Below are positions 23,590-32,895 of a DNA stretch of 64,000 bases, piece after piece. The notes below the pieces were generated by a model. It was not told the origin of the DNA and did not search any database. It was given only the letters and a program-made list of their open reading frames with translations. The position numbers and the translations under genes were made by a program. The stretch comes from JANQPA01 sp964548175 (GTDB taxonomy: Bacteria > Bacteroidota > Bacteroidia > Chitinophagales > Saprospiraceae): positions 115,446-179,445 of the forward strand of contig CAZJQS010000002.1 of the NCBI GenBank assembly GCA_964548175.1, written 5' to 3'. Position 1 is the first letter of the stretch, and every line of letters starts with the position of its first letter.

Positions 23590-26001
23590 CTATTTTATTG
23601 TTTCTTTTTTCCCCCGTTCCTTTATTTCTTTTTCCGCTTCGTTAATATTCTTGATCCCTTCAAATAAGGCATCAGCATTGAATGAAATGCTGTCAATACC
23701 TTCCTTCACCAGAAACTGAGCAAACTCCGGAAAATCACTAGGCGCCTGACCACATAAGCCGATCTTGATCTGATGCCGCCTGGCCGTTTGAATGACCTGA
23801 GCCAGGAATCGTTTTACCGCTTCGTTATTTTCATCAAACAACTCGCTGATCAAAGAATTATCCCGGTCCAGCCCCAACACAAGCTGCGTAAGATCGTTGG
23901 TGCCCACAGAAAAACCGTCAAATATTTCTGCAAATTCATCAGCCAGAATGACATTGCTGGGAATCTCGATCATGGTGTAGATCTCCAGTCCGTTTTCTCC
24001 TGAAGGCAATCCGTAACCAGCCATTAAATCCAACACCTGTCGACCTTCCTCTACGGTTCGACAGAAAGGGATCATCAATTTCACATTGGTCAGTCCCATT
24101 TCCTGTCTCACTACTTTCATGGCTTCACATTCCAAACGGAAACCTTCCCGGTACAACTCGTGATCATAACGAGAGGCGCCCCGAAAGCCCAGCATCGGGT
24201 TTTCTTCTTCCGGTTCAAACTGACGACCGCCGATCAGATTGGCATATTCATTAGATTTGAAGTCACTCATGCGGACGATCACATCTTTAGGATAAAAAGC
24301 CGCTGCAATAGTGGCCACGGCCTGAGCCAGGCGATCTATGAAATAATGGGATTTAGTGTCATACCCGTAAGTCAGGTCTTTGATCTTCTTTTTAGCATCC
24401 TCGTCTTTCAACTCGTCAAACTTGATCAGGGCCATGGGGTGAGTTTGAATCGCATTGGCAATGATGAACTCCAATCGCATCAACCCAATACCGTTATTCG
24501 GTAACATGGCCAATTGAAAAGCTTTTTCAGGGTCACCCAGAATAAGCATGACTTCGGTTTGGGGTAGCTGAACATCCTCCATATCGACCTGAGACTCTTC
24601 CCACTCCAGTTGTCCGTCATACACGAATCCCGTTTTCCCCTCAGCAGAAGAAACGGTTACGACCTTTCCATCCTGTATATTTTCAGTAGCATTACCGGTT
24701 CCTACCACAGCCACGGCGCCCTGTTCGCGAGCTACGATAGCAGCATGGCTGGTCCGGCCACCCTTATTGGTAATGATGGCGGCCGCTTTTTTCAGTATCG
24801 GATCCCAGTCGGGATCAGTGATGTCGGTGACCAGCACTTCGCCTTTTTGAAGTTTACCCGATTCGCTGGGATGATTTAAAATCCGGGCTTTTCCAGCCGT
24901 GATCTTATTGCCTAGTCCGTTGCCGGAAGCCAGCACCTGGCCTTTTTCTTTTAATTTGTAGATGGTAAAATGCTGATCTTTTTCCCGGCCATAAACAGTT
25001 TCCGGCCGCGCCTGGACGATAAACAAATCCCCGGAAAGCCCGTCTTTTGCCCATTCGATGTCCATGGGCATATCGTAGTGTTCTTCGATCTGTAAAGACC
25101 AGAGGGCCAGTTGCTCGACCTCTTCGTCGTTCAGCACAAATTGTTTGCGTTTGTCAACGGGAGTAGGGAAATTTTTGGTAGTCTCTCCCTGTCCAGTATC
25201 TTCGGCGTATTCCAGCGTATGTTCCTTGGCCCCCAGTTTTTTGGAGATGATGCTTTTTTTCTTGCTCTTTAAAGTAGGTTTAAAGACGACAAACTCATCC
25301 GGGGCCACGCGCCCTTTGACTACATTTTCTCCAAGTCCCCAGGAGCCGTTAAGTACGATGACATCCGGGAAGCCGCTGTCCGGTTCGATAGTGAAACCCA
25401 CGCCTGCGCTAGCCTTATCAGAGCGCACCATTTGCTGAACTCCCACAGAAAGATATACTTCCATGTGGGGGAAGTTGTTGTCCTCCCTGTATTTGATGAC
25501 CCGATCAGTGAACAGCGATTCATAGCACTGCAGGCAAGCCTCCAGCAATCCTTCATCAGTGCTGACGTTCAGGAAACTCTCTAGCTGGCCGGCAAAGCTG
25601 GCTTCCGGAAGATCTTCAGCCGTGGCGCTGCTGCGAACTGCAACAGACAACTCTTCTCCGAGCTGAGCCTTTAATTCGTGGAAAGCCTGGAGTATGGCTT
25701 CTTTCAAATCTTCATGCAGGCGGGCCTCCCTAATAAGCTTTCTCGCTTTTTCTCCAATTTCGGAGAGATTGGAAAAGTCCTCCGTATCAAGTTGAGACAA
25801 CACCTCTTTTAATGGTTCTTCTAATTGATTGTGTTGCAGGAATTGTCGATAAGCTTCTGCAGTAACAGCAAAGCCGTCGGGCACCTGAATACCTTTGGGT
25901 GTGAGTTTCTGAAACATTTCTCCCAGTGAAGCATTTTTTCCTCCTACTTCTGAGCTTTGTTCCATACTGATTTTAGAAAATGGCAGAGTTAAATCTCTCA
26001 T
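23590..26001 (-). CDS. ppsA: Phosphoenolpyruvate synthase
   Basis: 803 residues from ATG 26001, where the conserved LPFSKISMEQSSEVGGKNASLGEM begins; longer starts to 26052 add an unrelated segment. Converts pyruvate and ATP to PEP, AMP and phosphate for gluconeogenesis. Order of domains: ATP-grasp nucleotide-binding domain (about 10-345), swivelling phosphohistidine domain with GGRTSHAAIVAREQG (about 420-435), and PEP-binding TIM barrel with CGQAPSDFPEFA near the end. Length is normal for PpsA rather than PPDK. Divergent from the DUF2911 gene. Confidence 0.95.
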   Translation of the reverse strand: MRDLTLPFSKISMEQSSEVGGKNASLGEMFQKLTPKGIQVPDGFAVTAEAYRQFLQHNQLEEPLKEVLSQLDTEDFSNLSEIGEKARKLIREARLHEDLKEAILQAFHELKAQLGEELSVAVRSSATAEDLPEASFAGQLESFLNVSTDEGLLEACLQCYESLFTDRVIKYREDNNFPHMEVYLSVGVQQMVRSDKASAGVGFTIEPDSGFPDVIVLNGSWGLGENVVKGRVAPDEFVVFKPTLKSKKKSIISKKLGAKEHTLEYAEDTGQGETTKNFPTPVDKRKQFVLNDEEVEQLALWSLQIEEHYDMPMDIEWAKDGLSGDLFIVQARPETVYGREKDQHFTIYKLKEKGQVLASGNGLGNKITAGKARILNHPSESGKLQKGEVLVTDITDPDWDPILKKAAAIITNKGGRTSHAAIVAREQGAVAVVGTGNATENIQDGKVVTVSSAEGKTGFVYDGQLEWEESQVDMEDVQLPQTEVMLILGDPEKAFQLAMLPNNGIGLMRLEFIIANAIQTHPMALIKFDELKDEDAKKKIKDLTYGYDTKSHYFIDRLAQAVATIAAAFYPKDVIVRMSDFKSNEYANLIGGRQFEPEEENPMLGFRGASRYDHELYREGFRLECEAMKVVRQEMGLTNVKLMIPFCRTVEEGRQVLDLMAGYGLPSGENGLEIYTMIEIPSNVILADEFAEIFDGFSVGTNDLTQLVLGLDRDNSLISELFDENNEAVKRFLAQVIQTARRHQIKIGLCGQAPSDFPEFAQFLVKEGIDSISFNADALFEGIKNINEAEKEIKERGKKETIK

Positions 26002-26066
26002 GACGCTCTTTTTTGTAATTGATAAACTATCTATTGATCTGCAATTGCGCAATGATGAATATCAGG

Positions 26067-26100
26067 TTGCATTAGAAAAGAAAATTAAATCCTACATTTG
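26067..26100 (+). promoter_or_regulatory. Bacteroidota-type promoter for the DUF2911 gene
   Basis: TTG at 26067-26069, a 23-bp spacer and TACATTTG at 26093-26100 match the consensus. Transcription should start near 26107, only about 15-24 nt before the ATG candidates at 26122 and 26131. Confidence 0.65.
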
Positions 26101-26130
26101 CAGCAAAAAATCAACTCAACTATGTTTAAT

Positions 26131-27225
26131 ATGAAAAGTCTATGTTTGACCGCAGGTCTGATCTTCGCCTTGCTGACCCTTAATGCACAGGATATTGAAT
26201 TTCCTGCCATGGATCCCAGTCCGCTGGATGCGGCGCACTATCCGCCGGAAGCTGCTTATCGCAACTATCTGGAAGGCGAGGCCCAGAATACACCGGAGCT
26301 GATCAAAGTTTTGTATTCCAGACCTCAGAAAAAAGGCAGGGAGATCTTCGGAGGTCTGGTGCCTTACGGTCAGTTGTGGCGACTAGGCGCCAACGAAGGA
26401 ACGGAGATCACCTTTTATGAGCCTGTCGAAATCAACCACACCTACGTAGAAAAAGGTACCTACACCCTGAATGCAGAGATTTTTCCCGACAAATGGATCT
26501 TTAAATTGTCAACTGAGCGATTTATCGCCGGTTCTGATAATCTGGATGCCTCCAAAGTCGTATTGGCCGCGGCCGTTCCGACCATTGACCTACAAAACAG
26601 TAGAGAAGCCTTCACCACCGGTTTTCAAAAGGTAGACGATAATAACTGCCATCTGGTTATAGAGTGGGACAGAACCCGGGTCATGCTTCCTATCAATCTC
26701 AGCCCGGCTAATCTTCCTCCGCTGGATGTAAGCCCTATGGACATGGCGCAATACCCAAGCATGTCCCGCTTTCTGAATTTTCTGGAAACCGAGGAAGAGC
26801 GAAAAGCAAATCAGCCTAAGGTTAGGGTAGTGTATTCCAGACCGCAGAAAAAAGGCCGCGATATTTTCGGTGAGCTGATTAAATTTGGCTCCCTCTGGCG
26901 ACTAGGCGCCAATGAATCTACAGAGATTACCTTTTTTGAAGACGTCATGATAGGCGACAAAGAGGTGAAAGCCGGAACTTATGGCTTGATGGCCACAGTC
27001 AACAAAAACGAATGGGAGTTCGTTATCCATTCCGACATTCCTTCCTGGGGAGAATTTGGATACGACAGCAGCAAGGAAGTGGCCACCTTTAAAGCCCCGG
27101 TAAAAAAGGTCAACGATACCGTGGAAGCTTTATCCATGACTTTTGAAAAGCAGGATAATCAAACAGTTCATCTGGTAGTCGCATGGGACCAGACGACAGC
27201 CAGACTGCCGATAGAAACGAAGTAG
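26131..27225 (+). CDS. Secreted protein with two DUF2911 domains
   Basis: 364 residues from ATG 26131; ATG 26122 adds three residues. Signal peptide about 1-18 (ending LNAQ). Two copies of DUF2911 follow (about 35-190 and 205-360), each starting near a Pro-Asp-Met motif and sharing VYSRPQKKGR, LWRLGANE-TEITF and a WEF/WIF-type strand. Usual DUF2911 proteins carry one copy; the duplication has diverged to about half identity by eye. Function unknown; secreted beta-sandwich. Confidence 0.85.
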   Translation: MKSLCLTAGLIFALLTLNAQDIEFPAMDPSPLDAAHYPPEAAYRNYLEGEAQNTPELIKVLYSRPQKKGREIFGGLVPYGQLWRLGANEGTEITFYEPVEINHTYVEKGTYTLNAEIFPDKWIFKLSTERFIAGSDNLDASKVVLAAAVPTIDLQNSREAFTTGFQKVDDNNCHLVIEWDRTRVMLPINLSPANLPPLDVSPMDMAQYPSMSRFLNFLETEEERKANQPKVRVVYSRPQKKGRDIFGELIKFGSLWRLGANESTEITFFEDVMIGDKEVKAGTYGLMATVNKNEWEFVIHSDIPSWGEFGYDSSKEVATFKAPVKKVNDTVEALSMTFEKQDNQTVHLVVAWDQTTARLPIETK

Positions 27226-27234
27226 AAATTTAAC

Positions 27235-27267
27235 ATTAAGTTGGGCGCCGGCGGCGCCCAACTTAAT
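27235..27267. terminator. 15-bp perfect hairpin after the DUF2911 gene
   Basis: ATTAAGTTGGGCGCC (27235-27249) and GGCGCCCAACTTAAT (27253-27267) with a 3-base loop. No T tract follows, but the stem is strong and lies 9 bp after the stop. Its core TTGGGCGCC resembles the GGCTGGCG units at 27631-27810, so it may be a member of the same repeat family. Confidence 0.5.
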
Positions 27268-27282
27268 CCGTAATCGCAAAGC

Positions 27283-27609
27283 ATGAAAACCTTTTCCGTT
27301 TTAATGGCCATTTATATTGCTTTCCTGACGGGCTTTCCCGTGCTGGAAACTTTCCATGGCCTGGAGGAGGCTTTTTGCTGCGAAGCAACCTGTGAGCCTG
27401 CCGAAAATAAAGCCCATCAGAGTCAAAAAGAGAAGGGGTGCTCCGATCTGTGTAATCCATTTTTATCCTGCAAGTGCACCTTCGGCTTCCTGACTACATT
27501 GCTGGAAATAGACTTTTATCAAAAAAACTCTATCCCTGTTTTAATTCCTCATCAGATCAGATTGGTCGATAGTTATTTTTTTCCGGCCATCTGGGATCCT
27601 CCTAAGTAA
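27283..27609 (+). CDS. Small Cys-rich secreted protein upstream of a TonB receptor
   Basis: 108 residues. A signal-like N terminus (about 1-20), then a Cys-rich segment: FCCEATCE, GCSDLCNPFLSCKC, with eight cysteines within about 40 residues, and a hydrophobic tail. Short Cys/His-rich proteins of this type (DUF6660-like) commonly precede metal-related TonB receptors in Bacteroidota, and one follows here after 220 bp. A metal-binding or sensing role is inference from context and composition. Confidence 0.55.
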   Translation: MKTFSVLMAIYIAFLTGFPVLETFHGLEEAFCCEATCEPAENKAHQSQKEKGCSDLCNPFLSCKCTFGFLTTLLEIDFYQKNSIPVLIPHQIRLVDSYFFPAIWDPPK

Positions 27610-27630
27610 CTAGCTCGTTTTTCTGGTCAT

Positions 27631-27810
27631 GGGCTGGCGCCCAAGTTGGGCTGGCGTTCAATGCTGTTGGGCTGGCGCCCAATGTTATTTTGTGACGCCG
27701 CTTTGGCGGCTTTGGTATTGGGCTGGCGCGTAACGTTAGGCTGGCGTTCGATGCTGTTGGGCTGGCGCCCAACGTTGCTTTGTGCGGCTGCTTTGGCGGT
27801 TTAGAAGGTT
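27631..27810 (+). repeat. 90-bp tandem repeat with GGCTGGCG units
   Basis: Two diverged copies (27631-27720 and 27721-27810). Each holds three GGCTGGCG cores, at 27632, 27649, 27670 and at 27721, 27739, 27760, and ends with CTTTGGCGG. Core-to-core distances repeat at 89-90 bp. Several cores extend to TTGGGCTGGCGCCCAA, an imperfect palindrome. No coding frame. It fills most of the space between the Cys-rich gene and the TonB receptor gene. Confidence 0.75.
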
Positions 27811-27829
27811 TATTTTAAAAAAAAAGTAG

Positions 27830-30046
27830 ATGAAAAATTATATTGTTTTTTTATTGATATTTTTTGCCCCTTACATGATAGGAGCACAAAATACTATGGA
27901 AGTCCTTGTAAAAGATCAGGACACCAGAGCGCCGTTAGCGGGCGCCACTGTATATATAGAAGAACTGAATAGGGGAGAGGTGGCTGATTCAACAGGCCTG
28001 CTGGCCATTAGCAATATTCCTGAAGGGACTTACACTTTCCTTTTTTCTTTTCTTGGTTATGAAAGCCATGAGGAACAGATCACTTTTCCTTATTCCGGCA
28101 ATCAGCCGTACGAAATATTCCTTGAAGGCGGAGAAGAGCTGGAGGAAGTAGTGGTGACCTCCACCAGGCGAAGTCGTTCTATTGAGGCTATTCCGACCAG
28201 AATTGAAGCCATTACCTCAGAGGAGTTACTGGAAAAAGCGGTGATGAACTCCACTAACATTGCAATGCTGCTGAGAGAGAGCACCGGCATTCTGATGCAA
28301 CAAACCTCCGCTAACTCCGCCAACCAGAGTATCCGCATACAGGGGCTGGATGGCCGTTACACGCAACTACTGAAGGACGGTTTTCCTTTATTCGGAGGGT
28401 TTTCCGGGGGACTGAGTATTATGCAGATCCCACCGCTGGATTTACAACAAGTTGAAGTGATCAAGGGAAGTTCGTCTACACTATACGGCGGGGGCGCCAT
28501 TGCCGGCCTTGTCAATCTGGTTACCAAAAGGCCAGAGGAAGATCCCGATCTGAGCCTGATGCTGAATCAAACGACTGCCGAAGGAACCACCCTCAATGGG
28601 TTTTATGCTCAGAAGTTCGATAAAGTGGGACTCAGTGTGTATGCTTCCGGGAATCGCCAGGAACCGTTTGATCCCAATGATGATGAATTCTCCGACATTC
28701 CCAGGGTCAGAAGTTTGACGATAAACCCAAGGTTTTTCTGGTATCCCAACGAAAAATCCACGCTTTGGGTCGGTTTGAATGCAACAAGGGAAAACCGCAT
28801 CGGTGGGGATATCGTCGCTATTGAGGAAGGGCCAAGTCCATCAACACCTTATACCGAGGAGAATCAATCCAGCCGCCTGTCCACCCAATTGAATTGGACC
28901 ACTCAATATGAAAATGGAAATGTTTTAAACATAAAAAACAGTTTTAATTTTTTCGACAGAGAGATTCTTCTTCCGACATACAGCTTTCAGGGGCGGCAGC
29001 TGGGTAGTTTTTCGGAAGCCTCCTATAGTGTTGACCTTGGCGACAGCTATTGGATAATAGGCGCCAATTTATTCACCGATGATTTTGATGAACAGGAAAT
29101 CGCTTCTTCGGATTCCAGAGCCTATCAGAATACTACCTTCGGCGGTTTTTTCCAAAACACCTGGGATATGAGCAGGCGTTGGGTGCTGGAAAGCGGCCTT
29201 CGGGTCGATAATAACAGCAATTACGGTAGTTTCGTATTGCCCAGAATATCGTTACTGTTTAAGCCTAATGAGCAGTGGTCCAGTCGGTTAGGTGGAGGAA
29301 TGGGGTATAAGCTGCCAACGATTTTCACTGAAGAAGCCGAGACCAGGGCGTTTCAGGGAATTTTGCCTATTGATCCGGAAGAATTACGGGCTGAACGCTC
29401 TATTGGCGCCAATTTTGACATCAACTACAAGACTGTGATAGGGGAGAGGCTCACCTTTTCGCTCAATCAGCTCTTTTTCTTTACGCAGTTGCAGGACCCC
29501 CTGGTGTTATCTGAGAGCATTCGACAACCGCCCTTACCTTTTTACGGCAGCTTCTTCTATGAAAATGGAGACGGCCAGATCAACAGTCGTGGTTTTGAGA
29601 CCAACGTCAAATTCACGTATGGCGACTTCAAATTGTTTTTACAGTACGCCTTTATTGATGTAAATCTTGACTACAATAATCTTGATGCCCAGAAACCCCT
29701 GACGCCCAGGCATAATGCCGGAGCGGTGCTGGTTTTCGAGCAGCACGGCAAGTGGCGAGTAGGCTTTGAAAGCTATTATACTGGTTCTCAGGTATTAAGT
29801 GACGGTCGTCGTACGCAGGATTTCTGGGTCACCGGGCTGATGGCTTTGCGGCAATTCGATCATTGGAGTTTTTTCCTCAATTTTGAAAACTTCATTGATA
29901 CCCGTCAGACGCGTTTCGAACAAGTAGCTTTGCCGCCACGCGCTGATCCGAGTTTCAGAGAGATCTGGGCGCCCACGGATGGGTTCGTGGTTAATGGGGG
30001 CTTTATTTGGAAGCTTTTTAAAAGCGAAGGAGAGCACCATCATTAA
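27830..30046 (+). CDS. TonB-dependent outer-membrane receptor
   Basis: 738 residues. Signal peptide (about 1-20), a carboxypeptidase-D-like regulatory domain (about 21-105; MEVLVKDQDTRAPLAGATVYI), plug (about 108-220; EEVVVTSTRRSRSIE, SIRIQGLDGRYTQLLKDGFPL, VEVIKGSSSTLYGGGAIAGLVN) and a 22-strand barrel. The protein ends in EHHH rather than the usual aromatic end. It imports an unknown ligand with TonB energy; the Cys-rich protein upstream hints at a metal. No sigma or anti-sigma gene belongs to it. Confidence 0.9.
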   Translation: MKNYIVFLLIFFAPYMIGAQNTMEVLVKDQDTRAPLAGATVYIEELNRGEVADSTGLLAISNIPEGTYTFLFSFLGYESHEEQITFPYSGNQPYEIFLEGGEELEEVVVTSTRRSRSIEAIPTRIEAITSEELLEKAVMNSTNIAMLLRESTGILMQQTSANSANQSIRIQGLDGRYTQLLKDGFPLFGGFSGGLSIMQIPPLDLQQVEVIKGSSSTLYGGGAIAGLVNLVTKRPEEDPDLSLMLNQTTAEGTTLNGFYAQKFDKVGLSVYASGNRQEPFDPNDDEFSDIPRVRSLTINPRFFWYPNEKSTLWVGLNATRENRIGGDIVAIEEGPSPSTPYTEENQSSRLSTQLNWTTQYENGNVLNIKNSFNFFDREILLPTYSFQGRQLGSFSEASYSVDLGDSYWIIGANLFTDDFDEQEIASSDSRAYQNTTFGGFFQNTWDMSRRWVLESGLRVDNNSNYGSFVLPRISLLFKPNEQWSSRLGGGMGYKLPTIFTEEAETRAFQGILPIDPEELRAERSIGANFDINYKTVIGERLTFSLNQLFFFTQLQDPLVLSESIRQPPLPFYGSFFYENGDGQINSRGFETNVKFTYGDFKLFLQYAFIDVNLDYNNLDAQKPLTPRHNAGAVLVFEQHGKWRVGFESYYTGSQVLSDGRRTQDFWVTGLMALRQFDHWSFFLNFENFIDTRQTRFEQVALPPRADPSFREIWAPTDGFVVNGGFIWKLFKSEGEHHH

Positions 30047-30116
30047 GGTCCGGGAATTGAGCAGGGGAAAACGCTATTTAACATAATATAAATTATAGGC
30101 AAATTGGTGTAAAAAA

Positions 30117-30144
30117 TAGGAGAGCGGGCTTATCCGCTCTCCTA
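30117..30144 (-). terminator. Terminator of the repeat lipoprotein gene
   Basis: An 11-bp stem (TAGGAGAGCGG at 30117-30127, CCGCTCTCCTA at 30134-30144, loop 6). On the minus strand it is followed by six T (A run 30111-30116), 9 bases after the minus-strand stop at 30153. Confidence 0.75.
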
Positions 30145-30152
30145 ACACTTAC

Positions 30153-31157
30153 TTAATCGTTATCTCCTCTGCATTGATGAACTGCTCTGAGAAAGTCTTC
30201 TCTATCTTCCAGCAATGCTGTCGAACCGTCTTCAAAAATAACGGTATACGGAAAGACGATATGCGGGCGTCTTCTGGAGCGCGGATACGTATCTACCCAT
30301 AGATTAATAGCCCGGACCAATTCTTCACGGTCATTGACTAACAGCCTTCTGCCATTCGGGAATTCAAGCGTTACCGGGAATGTAGGCTCAAAGCATTTTT
30401 TCTCGGCAACAAAGTCGCGGCATCTGGAAATTACTTCTCTTAGTTGCTCCTGGTTCTCAATGGTAATAACGGTTTCGTCGTTGAGTGTGATAGAGAACGG
30501 ATATTTAATGCTGATGCTGTCCGCTCCACGAGGTCTGCCGCTAAGCCAGCGATGTACGACTGCACGATAGGCATCCTCAGCGTCCACTTCTTTTTCGGTT
30601 CCGTCAGGAAAAATAATCGTTACAGGGAAAACCAGCTGGAAGCAGCGGATGTCAGGGCGTGGCAGACGGAAACGATTGGCGCAGCGATAGGTCACCGCGG
30701 CCAGATCCATCAGGTCTTCCAGAAGGATCACCTCATCGTTAGGCAGTTGGACACGATAAGGAAATACAATTTTGGGACGCTCCTCGGAATCAGGGTTTGC
30801 TTCTTTCCATTTTTTAGCAATGGCTCGCATAGCTCCCAGGTTTTCCGCAACTACATTCGTGCCGTCGGGTAATTCAAGCGTGAGGGGGAAAACGAGATTA
30901 AAACATCTTTTCAAACGGCGCTTCCATTTGTGGCCTCCCTTAGGTGTAGGCCCCTGACCGTCAAGCGTTTCCATCTCTATTTCTGAAACAGAAAAAAGCG
31001 CGACCGTACCGTCGTCCATCACATCGACAATATCGTCAGATAATACTTCCAAACCGGCTTCGGCCGTTGGTGTGGGAATAGGCTCCTTTTCGCAGGAACT
31101 AAATAAGAAAGCCGCCAGAAGCAGTACAAAGCTGAATTGAAACATACGGGATAACAT
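30153..31157 (-). CDS. Lipoprotein with three 75-residue Cys-bounded repeats
   Basis: 334 residues from ATG 31157, which gives a proper lipoprotein signal with SSC lipobox (C22). Three tandem repeats at 85-159, 172-246 and 255-329 each start and end with cysteine, exactly 74 positions apart. Each repeat has two halves: CF-x-x-x-FP-x-T-x-x-FP(D/N)G and, near the middle, (F/Y)P(Y/F)-x-(V/I)-x-x-x-(N/E)D-x-x. The cysteines likely pair within a repeat. Between lies a helix with A-x-x-x-W. Family unknown to me. It faces the ECF sigma operon, 130 bp away, and has its own terminator. Surface or periplasmic binding is a guess. Confidence 0.75.
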   Translation of the reverse strand: MLSRMFQFSFVLLLAAFLFSSCEKEPIPTPTAEAGLEVLSDDIVDVMDDGTVALFSVSEIEMETLDGQGPTPKGGHKWKRRLKRCFNLVFPLTLELPDGTNVVAENLGAMRAIAKKWKEANPDSEERPKIVFPYRVQLPNDEVILLEDLMDLAAVTYRCANRFRLPRPDIRCFQLVFPVTIIFPDGTEKEVDAEDAYRAVVHRWLSGRPRGADSISIKYPFSITLNDETVITIENQEQLREVISRCRDFVAEKKCFEPTFPVTLEFPNGRRLLVNDREELVRAINLWVDTYPRSRRRPHIVFPYTVIFEDGSTALLEDREDFLRAVHQCRGDND

Positions 31158-31287
31158 AATCTTGATTTTTGGTTTTACAATTAAACTTTCATCCTGATAA
31201 GCCGGTAGATTTAATTTTGTACTCACTTTTTTTTATTTTTTTTTCACATAGGAAAAAAGCCTCTATTTTTACCAAAATTTCCATAGT

Positions 31288-31902
31288 ATGAATGAGGTGG
31301 ACATCTGGGAACGGCTCCGGGCTGGAGAGCAAAAAGCCCTGGAAGCGATCTACAATGCTCATGCAGAGCTGCTGTTCCGCTATGGATGCAAGTTTTCTAC
31401 AGATGAGGCTTTGGTAATGGACTGCATACACGATCTGTTTATTGAATTATGGAAAAACCATAAGGGGCTGGGCGCCACCACCTCCGTAAAAAGATATCTG
31501 CTGGCCTCCATTAGAAGAAAGGTCATCAAAATGCTCAATAAAAATAAAAGGTGGCTTTTCTCCGATCAGTTGGAAAACGTCCAGTTCGAGCTTGAACTGG
31601 CGGCGGAAGATCGCATCATCAAGGAAGAGATCAACCAGGAGCAGTTTGATAGCCTTCAACAAGCTTTCGAGTCTTTAAGCAAAAGACAAAAAGAAGTGAT
31701 CTACCTTAAGTTTTATGCCGACCTGGATTATGAAGACATTGAAGACATCATGGGCATTAACTACCAATCCTTGCGAAACCTCGTTTCCAGAGCCCTCGCC
31801 AAAATGAAAGAAAAAGTAGGCCTATTGGTATTCGTTTGGTTTATGGAAAAAATGTCTGTTTTTTTTGAGTACAAAAAGGAGATGAATGACTTATTCCATT
31901 GA
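31288..31902 (+). CDS. ECF sigma factor, FecI-like
   Basis: 204 residues. Region 2: ALEAIYNAHAELLFRYGCKF, MDCIHDLFIELWKN; region 4: LSKRQKEVIYLKFYADLDYEDIEDIMGINYQSLRNLVSRALAKM. The family (sigma-70 factor, Bacteroidetes type) directs RNA polymerase to promoters of a linked receptor system. It precedes a FecR anti-sigma (15 bp) and an STN TonB receptor (3 bp), the full signalling cassette. The TATTTTTA sequence at 31264-31271 resembles a -7 box 17 bp before the start. Confidence 0.92.
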   Translation: MNEVDIWERLRAGEQKALEAIYNAHAELLFRYGCKFSTDEALVMDCIHDLFIELWKNHKGLGATTSVKRYLLASIRRKVIKMLNKNKRWLFSDQLENVQFELELAAEDRIIKEEINQEQFDSLQQAFESLSKRQKEVIYLKFYADLDYEDIEDIMGINYQSLRNLVSRALAKMKEKVGLLVFVWFMEKMSVFFEYKKEMNDLFH

Positions 31903-31917
31903 AGTAGATATTTTGGG

Positions 31918-32892
31918 ATGAAATCTTACGACACATACGACGCAGTAGCATTGGCACAGGATCAGTCATTTATCCGTTGGGTAAGGGATAAAGATGAGGA
32001 AGCTGTATTTTTTTGGGAGCAGTGGCAAATGGATCATCCTGAAAAGGCAGCCACCATTGAGGAAGCCAGACAGATCGTTTTAAGCCTGCGTCAGTTCAGG
32101 GAACCTGTTTTTTCTAAAAAGGATAGAGGCGATTTATGGCAAAGCATCAATCAGGGCATTGAAGAAAAAGGCCCGGCTAAAATCATCAAGCTCCCTGTCA
32201 GGCGCCTGTCCGTCGCAGCAGCCTTTCTGCTGATCCTGACTGCAGCTTATTTTCTTTGGACCAATTATTCTGCTACCCGGATCAAAACCGATCCCGGAGA
32301 ATGGCTTACCCATGAACTCCCTGATGACACTCAGGTAGAGCTAAACGCTTCCTCACGGCTGATGTACAGAGAAAAAAGCTGGCAAAAAGAAAGGATGGTC
32401 CGGCTAAAAGGAGAAGCCTTGTTTGAAGTAACGGAGGGTACTCCTTTTCTGGTCCAAACAGACAATGGGCAGGTGGAAGTATTGGGTACTCGTTTTAATG
32501 TATTCGACCGCGAAGGCCAATTCAAAGTAGACTGCTATTCCGGAAGAGTTCGGGTTACCTACAAGGAAAAAAGCGTCATCCTAACAGCTGGAAAAAGCGC
32601 CTTAGTTCGCAATGCTGTTTTGGATACCCTGTCTTTTGATGCCGAGGAAAAACAACTTTGGTTGGACGGCTTCTTCGATTTTGAGAACGCCACGCTCAGA
32701 GAGGTTTTTGAAGAAATGGAAAGACAGTTCGATATTCGGATCAAATCCAGTGAGGAAATAAAAGCGCTCCCCTATGACGGTTTCTTTGAAAAAAGTAATC
32801 TGGACAGTGCTTTCTATACCGTCTGCTTTCCATTGGGATGTGAAGTAGAAAAGGTTAGTGAAGACGTTTATCACGTCCGGAAAAGAGAATGA
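31918..32892 (+). CDS. FecR-type anti-sigma factor
   Basis: 324 residues. N-terminal cytoplasmic sigma-binding part (about 1-90), one membrane helix (about 95-113), then the periplasmic FecR domain (about 120-215: GEWLTHELPDDTQVELNASSRL, GEALFEVTEGTPFLVQT, VEVLGTRFNVF) and the C-terminal DUF4974-like domain (about 240-320). It holds the sigma factor until the receptor STN domain signals ligand. The 3-bp gap to the receptor gene implies one transcript. Confidence 0.92.
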   Translation: MKSYDTYDAVALAQDQSFIRWVRDKDEEAVFFWEQWQMDHPEKAATIEEARQIVLSLRQFREPVFSKKDRGDLWQSINQGIEEKGPAKIIKLPVRRLSVAAAFLLILTAAYFLWTNYSATRIKTDPGEWLTHELPDDTQVELNASSRLMYREKSWQKERMVRLKGEALFEVTEGTPFLVQTDNGQVEVLGTRFNVFDREGQFKVDCYSGRVRVTYKEKSVILTAGKSALVRNAVLDTLSFDAEEKQLWLDGFFDFENATLREVFEEMERQFDIRIKSSEEIKALPYDGFFEKSNLDSAFYTVCFPLGCEVEKVSEDVYHVRKRE

Positions 32893-32895
32893 CAG

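Noticed and set aside
26001..26052. Longer ppsA start at 26052
   Set aside because: The extra 17 residues precede the conserved start LPFSKIS and have no counterpart expected in PpsA.
27631..27810. CRISPR array
   Set aside because: Only two diverged 90-bp units without spacers of equal size, no leader and no cas gene.
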